A DNA stretch of 6,026 nucleotides from Chitinophagaceae bacterium (lineage in GTDB: Bacteria; Bacteroidota; Bacteroidia; Chitinophagales; Chitinophagaceae): assembly GCA_947447815.1 (NCBI GenBank), contig CANFLJ010000129.1, positions 1 through 6,026 on the forward strand. Reading direction: 5' to 3'. The first letter of the stretch is position 1, and every line of letters starts with the position of its first letter. Shown here piece after piece: positions 1-4,812 of this stretch. Below the pieces are notes generated by a model, which worked only from the letters and a program-made list of their open reading frames with translations, was not told the origin of the DNA and made no database searches. The position numbers were made by a program, and so were the translations under genes.

Positions 1-106
1 ACTTGAAATAGATTACATAAAAGTCACTGCCTAAATCGACGATGGTTCCTTTTCCAAAACTTGGATGTTCTACGATAGAACCGATTCCTAATTGATTATT
101 TTCCAT
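1..106 (-). CDS. Small tudor/SH3-like domain protein, N-terminal part only
   Basis: This is the start of a minus-strand gene cut off by the window edge; 35 codons are visible, beginning MENNQLGIGSIVEHPSFGKG. The pattern G-x-x-V-x-H-P-x-F-G-x-G-x-I/V followed by a hydrophobic strand (FYVIYF) resembles the small beta-barrel, tudor-like module at the C-terminus of UvrD/PcrA helicases and in short stand-alone Bacteroidota proteins. Here it lies at the extreme N-terminus, so this is not a helicase C-terminus. The ATG at 106-104 is the only reasonable start in view, and there is no Shine-Dalgarno sequence before it. A promoter-like pair lies about 70 bases upstream, inside the heptamer repeats. The reading frame and the domain resemblance are visible. 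A role in nucleic-acid or protein binding is inference only, since most of the protein is missing. Confidence 0.6.
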   Translation of the reverse strand, partial: MENNQLGIGSIVEHPSFGKGTIVDLGSDFYVIYFK

Positions 107-130
107 TCTACAAATTTTTTATCATTAAAA

Positions 131-287
131 GTTATGCATAACGCCCAACGCAATACGCTGAACGCTAATACAAAAGGCAAATGTACAATTTATGCTAAAT
201 GCTCAACGCTAATACATATTAGTGTATTACTATATAAAGCATTCTGTGTTATGCGTTAAGCTTTATGCATAAAGCGTTATGCATTAT
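131..287. repeat. Degenerate 7-base tandem repeat array in inverted blocks
   Basis: The spacer between osmC and the gene at 1-106 consists largely of phased 7-base units. Block A (131-172) reads GTTATGC, ATAACGC, CCAACGC, AATACGC, TGAACGC, TAATACA, with ACGC recurring at exactly 141, 148, 155 and 162. Block B (189-216) reads TTTATGC, TAAATGC, TCAACGC, TAATACA. Block C (239-287) has the opposite orientation: GCATTCT, GTGTTAT, GCGTTAA, GCTTTAT, GCATAAA, GCGTTAT, GCATTAT. Consensus is ATAACGC in A and B and its complement GCGTTAT in C. An 11-base segment (134-144) is perfectly complementary to 274-284. A hairpin, TAATACA-N6-TGTATTA (210-229), lies between the blocks, and a 16-base palindrome sits at 260-275 in block C. 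The last unit contains the osmC stop codon. Function is unknown; a folded 3' end for the osmC transcript, a protein-binding array or a neutral expanding repeat are all possible. Confidence 0.8.
178..206 (-). promoter_or_regulatory. Candidate promoter for the gene at 1-106
   Basis: On the minus strand TTG (206-204) is followed after 18 bases by TACATTTG (185-178), a full match to the Bacteroidota -7 element TAnnTTTG at near-usual spacing. Transcription would start near 171 and give a leader of about 65 bases made mostly of repeat block A. The -33 triplet itself comes from a heptamer unit of block B. The same TTG-N18-TAnnTTTG arrangement occurs at 4771-4799. Confidence 0.45.
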
Positions 288-691
288 CCCCAATTAAATT
301 TAATATCCAGAACAATGTCGGGATGAAGGCTTTTTACTACCGGACAAGTGTGTGCGGTATTCTCTAAAATCTGTTTTTGTTTGTCGTCCAGGTGTAAATT
401 TTCCGGAAAATATAAATGTGCCTTTACCTCTCCTATCCTTCTAGGTTCGGATACCATAATTTTAGTAATTTCTACCTTGGAGCCTTCCAGATTAATCCCC
501 ATTCCGTTGGCTTTAATCCCCATGGTAGTAAGCATACAACTACCTACTGCGGTAGCCACAGAATCGGTTGGCGAAAAACGTTCTCCCTTTCCATGATTAT
601 CTGTAGGAGCATCATTTTCTACGATACTTCCACTCTGTAAATGTGTTAATTCTGTTCTTAAATCTCCTTTGTAAACTACAATTGATGTCAT
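284..691 (-). CDS. OsmC/Ohr-family thiol peroxidase-like protein
   Basis: A complete 135-residue protein of the OsmC/Ohr superfamily, close to the usual 135-145 residues. Family members reduce organic hydroperoxides in the cytoplasm with a pair of cysteines. Both are present: Cys52 in the helix motif GSCMLTTMG and Cys116 in HTCPVVKSLHPD. Glu37 in GERFSPTDSVATAVGSC and Arg12 near the N-terminus fit the conserved active-site charges of the family. The GERFSPTD and HTCPV signatures resemble the general OsmC-like (YhfA-type) branch more than classical Ohr, so the substrate is uncertain and no symbol is given. No Shine-Dalgarno sequence is seen. Start ATG 691-689 lies 42 bases from the divergent gene at 734, with a -7-like element between them. 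The TAA stop falls inside the last unit of the heptamer array. It is not adjacent to sodA, so joint stress control would need a shared regulator. Confidence 0.9.
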   Translation of the reverse strand: MTSIVVYKGDLRTELTHLQSGSIVENDAPTDNHGKGERFSPTDSVATAVGSCMLTTMGIKANGMGINLEGSKVEITKIMVSEPRRIGEVKAHLYFPENLHLDDKQKQILENTAHTCPVVKSLHPDIVLDIKFNWG

Positions 692-715
692 AATTTGTAT
701 TTTGCGGTAAATTTA

Positions 716-723
716 CAAACGTA
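716..723 (-). promoter_or_regulatory. Candidate -7 element of the OsmC-family gene
   Basis: The minus strand reads TACGTTTG, a full match to TAnnTTTG. It lies 24 bases upstream of the ATG at 691, predicting a leader of roughly 18 bases. No TTG is found 18 bases further upstream (742-744 is the wrong sequence), so only half of the promoter is supported. Confidence 0.35.
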
Positions 724-733
724 AATCAAAATA

Positions 734-1558
734 ATGAAGTATTGTTTACTGTTGATATTAATCCTTACAGCACCTTTTCTGGTGAGTGCACAACTGTCTA
801 AAAAAGACAGAAAGAAGCAGGAACAGGTGGCGCGAAAAAAATATCTTGATGCAATAGCCAAAAAGGAAGAAGAGGGCGCAATAGTATTTGACAAACAAGA
901 TATATTTGGCATAAAACTAAACTCTGACGGGTACGGAATGTTTTTTGAACATGGCAGTTTCAATACCATGAAGAAGAATAAACTGTGGTGGATAGAACTA
1001 GGTGAAAGAAAGGATCCTAAAGAAAAAAAGGGCACCATTACCGATCAGTTTGGAGTTGCTTTAGGTAATTCTTTTATCTATGGTAAGGTAAACAATTTTT
1101 ATTACCTCAAGGTTGGCTTTGGCAATCAGTTTCCTATTGGTGGAAAAGCCAATAAAAATGGTATCGCAGTTTCGGGCATCTATGGGGTAGGCGCTACTAT
1201 GGCTATGATGAAACCATACTATTTGCAGGTTTGGAATGATAGCATTGGACAGGAAATACAAATACGACACAACCAATCTGCCTACTACGATTCTCTATTC
1301 CTGGACCCAAGAAGCATCATTGGTAGCTCTAGTTTTGGATCAGGTTTTGATAAAATAAGTTTTACACCTGGTGCCTTTTTAAGAACAGCCATCCGTTTTG
1401 ACTGGGAGCATTTTAATACCGGCATTACGGCAGTAGAAATAGGACTAAACACAGAAATATATACGCAGAAGGTTCAGATAATGGCTAATAACCCAAAGAA
1501 TCATTTTTATTTCAACGCATACGTAGCCATTGTACTTGGTGGACGAAAGTTGCGATAA
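734..1558 (+). CDS. Secreted, probably outer-membrane beta-barrel protein of unknown function
   Basis: A 274-residue protein that I cannot assign to a named family. Residues 1-19 form a signal peptide (MKYCLLLILILTAPFLVSA) with a likely signal peptidase I cut before Gln20. Residues 21-48 are a highly charged Lys/Glu helix-like stretch. From about residue 56 the sequence alternates polar and hydrophobic residues in strand-like pieces rich in Gly and aromatics (for example YYLKVGFGNQFPIG, GIYGVGATMA, FTPGAFLRTAIRFDW, HFYFNAYVAIVLGG), ending close to the C-terminus, as in small outer-membrane barrels. The C-terminal GGRKLR does not end on the aromatic residue of proteobacterial porins. The gene begins 42 bases from the divergent OsmC-family gene and ends 58 bases before lipA. 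The ATG at 734 is chosen because it gives a complete signal peptide. No clear promoter is seen; TAATTTG (691-697) and TATTTTG (698-704) are each one base short of the consensus. Export is well supported, barrel topology is inference. Confidence 0.75.
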   Translation: MKYCLLLILILTAPFLVSAQLSKKDRKKQEQVARKKYLDAIAKKEEEGAIVFDKQDIFGIKLNSDGYGMFFEHGSFNTMKKNKLWWIELGERKDPKEKKGTITDQFGVALGNSFIYGKVNNFYYLKVGFGNQFPIGGKANKNGIAVSGIYGVGATMAMMKPYYLQVWNDSIGQEIQIRHNQSAYYDSLFLDPRSIIGSSSFGSGFDKISFTPGAFLRTAIRFDWEHFNTGITAVEIGLNTEIYTQKVQIMANNPKNHFYFNAYVAIVLGGRKLR

Positions 1559-1603
1559 ATAGTTGAATATTTGCAGCGCAGTAAAGCAATCAAACTAATA
1601 TAT

Positions 1604-1608
1604 AAGGA
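1604..1608 (+). promoter_or_regulatory. Shine-Dalgarno-like site of lipA
   Basis: AAGGA lies 8 bases before the lipA ATG at 1617. It is the only clear Shine-Dalgarno-like site found before any start codon in this window, where the other genes have plain A/T-rich leaders as is usual in Bacteroidota. It supports the 1617 start. Confidence 0.5.
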
Positions 1609-1616
1609 ACATTATT

Positions 1617-2540
1617 ATGCAAGAATTACCAGTTATAAACGCTATACCAACCACTTCTAGAGTAAAAAAGCCCGATTGGCTTAGAGTAAAACTACCTATC
1701 GGAGAAAGCTATCGTCATGTAAGAGGTTTGGTAGATAATCATAAACTACATACCATCTGCGAAAGCGGCAACTGTCCTAATATGGGCGAATGCTGGGGCG
1801 AGGGAACGGCTACTTTTATGATACTGGGCAATGTATGTACCCGTAGCTGTGGATTTTGTGCAGTAGCTACTGGCCGACCTGATGCCGTAGACTGGGACGA
1901 ACCACAGAGAGTGGCAGAAGCAATAAACCTGATGCGCGTGAAGCATGCGGTAATTACCAGCGTGGATAGAGATGAACTTGCAGATGGCGGTTCTATTATC
2001 TGGTATAATACTATCAAAGCAGTAAAAGCATTGAACCCCGAAACAACACTAGAGACACTGGTGCCCGATTTTAGAGGCAATGTAGAACAGATAACTCGTA
2101 TTATAGAAGCTGCCCCGGAAGTGGTAAGTCATAATATGGAAACCGTAGAAAGAATTACCAAAAAGGTAAGGGTACAAGCAAAGTATCATAGAAGTCTGGA
2201 AGTACTGAACGTACTTAAAAAAGGCGGCATGCGTACCAAAACAGGCATGATGCTGGGCATAGGCGAAACCAAGGAAGAAGTGATAGCTAGCATGGCGCAA
2301 CTGGTAAATGTTGGTTGCGATGTACTTACACTTGGACAGTACTTACAACCTACTCCAAAACATTTACCGGTGCTTAGATATGTACATCCCGATGAATTTG
2401 CAGAACTGAAGGAGATTGGCTATCAGCTTGGGTTTGACTATGTAGAAAGTGGACCACTGGTAAGATCTTCTTATCACAGTCAGTCGCATATTATTCCAGG
2501 TTTTGGTAGAAATGAATGGAAGAAGACCAAGGCGAACTAA
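1617..2540 (+). CDS. lipA: Lipoyl synthase (radical SAM)
   Basis: Lipoyl synthase inserts two sulfur atoms into protein-bound octanoyl groups to make the lipoyl cofactor of 2-oxoacid dehydrogenases and the glycine cleavage system. All signatures are present in the 307 residues. The auxiliary [4Fe-4S] cluster motif CESGNCPNMGECW supplies Cys48, Cys53 and Cys59. The radical-SAM motif CTRSCGFC supplies Cys74, Cys78 and Cys81. The C-terminal RSSYH motif (283-287) holds the conserved serine that ligates the auxiliary cluster. SVDRDELADGG and SHNMETVERI are further family blocks. Length matches the family (about 290-330), so the gene is intact. It starts at 1617 behind an AAGGA site. lipB is not in the window; the neighbours are envelope genes with no known link to lipoate. 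Gaps of 58 and 51 bases to its flanking genes on the same strand allow co-transcription, but only a weak promoter-like AATATTTG (1566-1573) is seen upstream. Confidence 0.98.
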   Translation: MQELPVINAIPTTSRVKKPDWLRVKLPIGESYRHVRGLVDNHKLHTICESGNCPNMGECWGEGTATFMILGNVCTRSCGFCAVATGRPDAVDWDEPQRVAEAINLMRVKHAVITSVDRDELADGGSIIWYNTIKAVKALNPETTLETLVPDFRGNVEQITRIIEAAPEVVSHNMETVERITKKVRVQAKYHRSLEVLNVLKKGGMRTKTGMMLGIGETKEEVIASMAQLVNVGCDVLTLGQYLQPTPKHLPVLRYVHPDEFAELKEIGYQLGFDYVESGPLVRSSYHSQSHIIPGFGRNEWKKTKAN

Positions 2541-2591
2541 GCATTAAATTCTCATGAATTCGTGAGTGAAATACAATAAGAACAGCATCAA

Positions 2592-3041
2592 ATGAAACTA
2601 TATTCGGCAGCATTATTATTGATTGTTATTTTACTGGCATCCTGTAGCAAGCCCAAGAGTTTTGATTACAGAGGGGTAAAGAATATCAAAGTACAGCAAG
2701 TAGGTTTTGATCAATCAAGGCTTTCTATGGAGCTGGTTTATTTTAATCCCAACAGCTTTGGCGTAAGGCTAAAGAAAGTAGATTGCGATATATATATAGA
2801 TAACAACTTTTTGGGTAAGTACACTTTAGATACTTCTCTTTATATAGATAAAAAGTCAGAATTTGTGCTTCCTTCATATATGAATGTAGACATGAAAAAT
2901 GTTTACAAGAATGCTTTTCAGGTAATATTCAACAAAGAGATTACTGTAAAAGTAAAAGGTACAACCAAGGTAGGAAAGTCCGGTATTTATCTTACGGTAC
3001 CTATTAGCTACGAGGCTAAACAAAAGTTTTCTTTATTTTAA
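2592..3041 (+). CDS. LEA type 2 (WHy-domain) lipoprotein
   Basis: A 149-residue lipoprotein. Residues 1-17 are a hydrophobic signal ending in the lipobox LLASC, with Cys18 as the lipidated residue. Residues following it (SKPKS) lack the acidic residues linked to surface export in Bacteroidota, which suggests a periplasm-facing anchor. Residues 34 to about 140 look like a LEA type 2/LEA14-like immunoglobulin-type beta sandwich. They carry the typical N-P-N turn in VYFNPNSFGVRLKKVDCDIYID, then a short strand with a Gly-Lys turn, then the pattern of alternating hydrophobics in EITVKVKGTTKV. Family members are linked to desiccation tolerance in plants, but the role of bacterial versions is largely unknown. 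The gene follows lipA by 51 bases with no -7 element in the gap, so transcription from the lipA side is likely. Family call is from sequence pattern; function is not inferred. Confidence 0.8.
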   Translation: MKLYSAALLLIVILLASCSKPKSFDYRGVKNIKVQQVGFDQSRLSMELVYFNPNSFGVRLKKVDCDIYIDNNFLGKYTLDTSLYIDKKSEFVLPSYMNVDMKNVYKNAFQVIFNKEITVKVKGTTKVGKSGIYLTVPISYEAKQKFSLF

Positions 3042-3063
3042 AGTAGATTTTAACTTGAATTAA

Positions 3064-3071
3064 TATATTTG
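3064..3071 (+). promoter_or_regulatory. Candidate -7 element before the lipoprotein gene at 3089
   Basis: TATATTTG is a full match to TAnnTTTG and lies 17 bases before the ATG at 3089, predicting a leader of about 10 bases. No TTG is found at the usual 18-base distance, so this is a half promoter. If active, it would let the last gene be transcribed apart from the lipA group. Confidence 0.35.
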
Positions 3072-3088
3072 CCCAAACATTAAATCAA

Positions 3089-3724
3089 ATGAAAAAAATC
3101 TTAATTATTGCCTCCTTGTTTGTCGTATTTATCTCTATTCAATCCTGTAAAAAAGATGCAGATGCCACACCTTCTAATGGTAGTGACAGTAGTTGTACCT
3201 CTTCTCCCTACAGAATAGGAACAGTAGCTACTTTCAGTAACTCTTCCAGTGGTTATACCATCAATATTACAGGCACCTATAGCTTTAACGGGAAAAATTA
3301 TTTAAAAGGAACTACCACAATGAATTCCAATAGTTCAACGGGATATATTTACGTAGATCCTACGAATGGTGATGACTGGCAAATGATACCTGCAACAGGC
3401 GATTTACCTACGAATGAAATGATCTATTGTAAACCAAGTCAACCAGTTGGCACTACTTGGAGTTATACCTATGCAAGCATAAGTGCACCAACCATTGTAT
3501 CTTATAAATATACTTATTCTATAAGCAAAAAAGGAGTGAGTTTTACTTTAGGTAATACTACTAATACTAATTGTACTCAAGTACATTGTTTAGTAGAAAC
3601 TTATTACAGCGGTGCTGTAGTAACCTCTGCAACTACAGATTATACTTTTGCATGTGGATGGGGACTTGTTCAGACACTTCAGAACGGCAACGTTTATTCT
3701 ACTTTAACAAATCTTACTTATTAG
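3089..3724 (+). CDS. Cysteine-containing Ser/Thr-rich lipoprotein, unknown function
   Basis: A 211-residue lipoprotein of no recognised family. Residues 1-19 form a signal ending in the lipobox-like SIQSC, with Cys20 lipidated. The following KKDAD resembles the Lys-plus-acidic lipoprotein export signal that sends Bacteroidota lipoproteins to the cell surface, so exposure outside the cell is likely but inferred. The mature part is rich in Ser, Thr, Asn, Tyr and Gly and appears all-beta. Besides Cys20 it has Cys36, Cys114, Cys162, Cys167 and Cys189, which could form disulfides. The C-terminal stretch TTDYTFACGWGLVQT resembles the closing strand of many Bacteroidota beta-sandwich lipoproteins, where G-x-G-L-V is common. 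The gene starts 47 bases after the LEA type 2 gene behind a -7-like element and ends 19 bases before a strong terminator. No transport or enzyme motif is seen. Confidence 0.75.
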   Translation: MKKILIIASLFVVFISIQSCKKDADATPSNGSDSSCTSSPYRIGTVATFSNSSSGYTINITGTYSFNGKNYLKGTTTMNSNSSTGYIYVDPTNGDDWQMIPATGDLPTNEMIYCKPSQPVGTTWSYTYASISAPTIVSYKYTYSISKKGVSFTLGNTTNTNCTQVHCLVETYYSGAVVTSATTDYTFACGWGLVQTLQNGNVYSTLTNLTY

Positions 3725-3743
3725 TATTATCAAAATAAACTAC

Positions 3744-3789
3744 ACATAAAAAAGAAGCCATCCTTTTGGGGATGGCTTCTTTTTTATGT
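3744..3789. terminator. Bidirectional intrinsic terminator
   Basis: Positions 3744-3763 pair perfectly with 3770-3789, a 20-bp stem with a 6-base loop (TTTTGG). The core AGAAGCCATCC / GGATGGCTTCT is flanked by an A-run on one side and a T-run on the other, so on either strand a GC-containing hairpin is followed by a U-tract. It lies 19 bases past the stop of the plus-strand lipoprotein gene and 15 bases past the stop of the convergent sodA, and should end both transcripts. Confidence 0.93.
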
Positions 3790-3804
3790 TATATAACTGC
3801 TATA

Positions 3805-4410
3805 CTATTTAGCAGCTGCAAATCTTTCAGCAACTTTGGTCCAGTTTACAACATTCCAGAAAGCAGCTAAATAATCAGCTCTTCTATTTTGATATTTCAG
3901 GTAGTAAGCATGTTCCCAAACATCAGCACCCAAAACTGGAGCACCTTTTACTTCAGCAACATCCATCAAAGGGTTATCCTGGTTTGGCGTAGAAGAAACT
4001 TCTAACTTTCCATCCTTAACAATCAACCAAGCCCAACCACTTCCAAATCTGGTAAGACCAGCAGCAGCAAACTTTTCTTTGAAAGCATCAAATGAACCAA
4101 AAGCAGCGGTAATAGCATCAGCTAATTCGCCAGCAGGATGTCCACCCGCATTAGGAGCAAGACTTTCCCAGAAAAATGTATGATTCCAGTGACCACCACC
4201 GTTGTTACGAACAGCAGGAGAAATAGTACCAGCAACTTTTACCAGTTCCTCTAAAGATTTACCTTCATTTGGCGTACCAGCAACAGCTTTGTTTAAATTG
4301 TCTACATAAGCCTGATGGTGCTTTCCATGATGAATTTGCATGGTAAGTGTATCAATATGAGGTTCTAATGCTTCGTGAGCATATGGTAATGGTGATAATG
4401 TAAATGACAT
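3805..4410 (-). CDS. sodA: Superoxide dismutase, Mn-type of the Fe/Mn family
   Basis: A complete 201-residue Fe/Mn-family superoxide dismutase, which converts superoxide to oxygen and hydrogen peroxide. The metal ligands are all present: His27 in MQIHHGKHHQAYV, His77 in GGGHWNHTFFW, and Asp163 and His167 in DVWEHAYYLKYQNRRADY. Tyr35 is the usual active-site gateway tyrosine. Metal-specificity positions are Gly73, four residues before His77, and Gln144 in TPNQDNPLM; both match the Mn-type pattern of Escherichia coli SodA rather than the Fe-type (Gln and Ala). Some Bacteroidota enzymes accept either metal, so Mn preference is inferred. There is no signal peptide, so it is cytoplasmic. The start at 4410 matches the family N-terminus (FTLSPLPYAHEALEPHID). 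It has its own promoter-like region overlapping an inverted repeat and ends just before a shared terminator, so it is probably monocistronic. Confidence 0.95.
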   Translation of the reverse strand: MSFTLSPLPYAHEALEPHIDTLTMQIHHGKHHQAYVDNLNKAVAGTPNEGKSLEELVKVAGTISPAVRNNGGGHWNHTFFWESLAPNAGGHPAGELADAITAAFGSFDAFKEKFAAAGLTRFGSGWAWLIVKDGKLEVSSTPNQDNPLMDVAEVKGAPVLGADVWEHAYYLKYQNRRADYLAAFWNVVNWTKVAERFAAAK

Positions 4411-4441
4411 AAAATGATTATTTTATTGATTAATTTAGTAG

Positions 4442-4470
4442 CAAATGTATTGCACTCTGGGCAATAACAG
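4442..4470 (-). promoter_or_regulatory. Candidate sodA promoter
   Basis: The minus strand carries TACATTTG (4449-4442), a full match to TAnnTTTG and identical to the element at 178-185. Eighteen bases upstream is CTG (4470-4468), two of three matches to the -33 TTG. The start would lie near 4435, giving a leader of about 25 bases before the ATG at 4410. Confidence 0.45.
4448..4466. promoter_or_regulatory. Inverted repeat in the sodA promoter, possible operator
   Basis: TATTGC (4448-4453) and GCAATA (4461-4466) form a perfect 6-base inverted repeat with a 7-base spacer. It lies between the -33 and -7 elements and shares the TA of the -7 element, where a bound repressor would block RNA polymerase. 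No regulator gene is present nearby and the sequence matches no operator I recognise, so this is a candidate only. Confidence 0.3.
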
Positions 4471-4503
4471 CAGATAATAAAAATTGTTTCTTAAATCGAA
4501 AAA

Positions 4504-4752
4504 TTAGTGTAAGCCTAAATGTTTTTTCATTTCTTTTTCAGAAATAGCTAAATGATGGATATAGCCTTCGAAATAAACATTCTTTGTTTTGTTCTGTACA
4601 AAAACATCGCCAGTAGTAAATTGAGCAGTAACACTATCCCCAACAGCCAAATTGGTGGATTCGAGAAATTCTACTACAGAGAAAGAATCGTTGTCATGCT
4701 TTACCGCAAATGACTTTTTATCCGAATTAATATTTGAAACATACCCTTCCAT
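4504..4752 (-). CDS. Small conserved beta-rich protein, possible OB-like fold
   Basis: An 82-residue protein beginning MEGYVSNINSDKKSFAVKHD. A longer frame to 4812 adds 20 residues, but a promoter-like TTG-N18-TAAGTTTG lies inside that extension with a predicted start point about 13 bases before the ATG at 4752-4750, so the shorter start is preferred. The protein has short strands, the pattern FSVVEFLES...LAVGDSVTAQF, then VFVQNKTKNVYFEGYIHH and a basic C-terminal helix. It resembles a group of small uncharacterised bacterial proteins with a similar M-x-G-x-V-x-x-I start, an internal VGD and a C-terminal N-x-T, suggesting a small OB-like barrel. This resemblance is from memory and unverified. 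There is no signal peptide or cysteine in this form. It sits 93 bases upstream of sodA and 60 bases after the TPR gene on the same strand. Function unknown. Confidence 0.7.
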   Translation of the reverse strand: MEGYVSNINSDKKSFAVKHDNDSFSVVEFLESTNLAVGDSVTAQFTTGDVFVQNKTKNVYFEGYIHHLAISEKEMKKHLGLH

Positions 4753-4770
4753 GAGCAGAATAATTTTAGA

Positions 4771-4799
4771 CAAACTTAAAAAAAACGTACAATAAACAA
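4771..4799 (-). promoter_or_regulatory. Candidate promoter of the small gene ending at 4504
   Basis: The minus strand has TTG (4799-4797), then 18 bases, then TAAGTTTG (4778-4771), a full Bacteroidota -33/-7 pair. The start point would be near 4765, which gives a leader of about 13 bases to the ATG at 4752. It lies in the 60-base gap after the TPR gene, so the small gene can be transcribed independently of it. It is the best-formed promoter in the window along with the one at 178-206. Confidence 0.55.
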
Positions 4800-4812
4800 T
4801 ATTATTTTTCAA

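Noticed and set aside
348..640. Two plus-strand open frames opposite the OsmC-family gene
   Set aside because: The minus-strand frame encodes a complete OsmC-type protein with both catalytic cysteines; these frames have no domain, promoter or ribosome site and are its antisense shadows.
691..704. TAATTTG and TATTTTG as promoter of the gene at 734
   Set aside because: Each lacks one base between TA and TTTG; similar short A/T strings are common in this low-GC sequence.
688..1276. Minus-strand frames within the barrel-like gene
   Set aside because: Low-complexity Phe/Ser/Leu-rich peptides typical of antisense translation; the plus-strand frame has a signal peptide and consistent protein composition.
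1566..1573. AATATTTG as a lipA -7 element
   Set aside because: It mismatches the first base of TAnnTTTG and no -33 triplet lies at a suitable distance; too weak to list as a promoter.
1739..2300. Three minus-strand frames inside lipA
   Set aside because: lipA is certain from its cluster motifs, so these are antisense shadows.
2551..2566. Near-palindrome CTCATGAATTCGTGAG after lipA
   Set aside because: It would give only a 5-bp stem with a G-U pair and no following T-run, so it is not a convincing terminator; it may be an isolated binding site, but nothing nearby supports that.
3811..3818. AGCAGCTG/GCAGCTGC palindrome near the sodA end
   Set aside because: It lies in codons for the Ala-rich C-terminus of SOD and is explained by coding.
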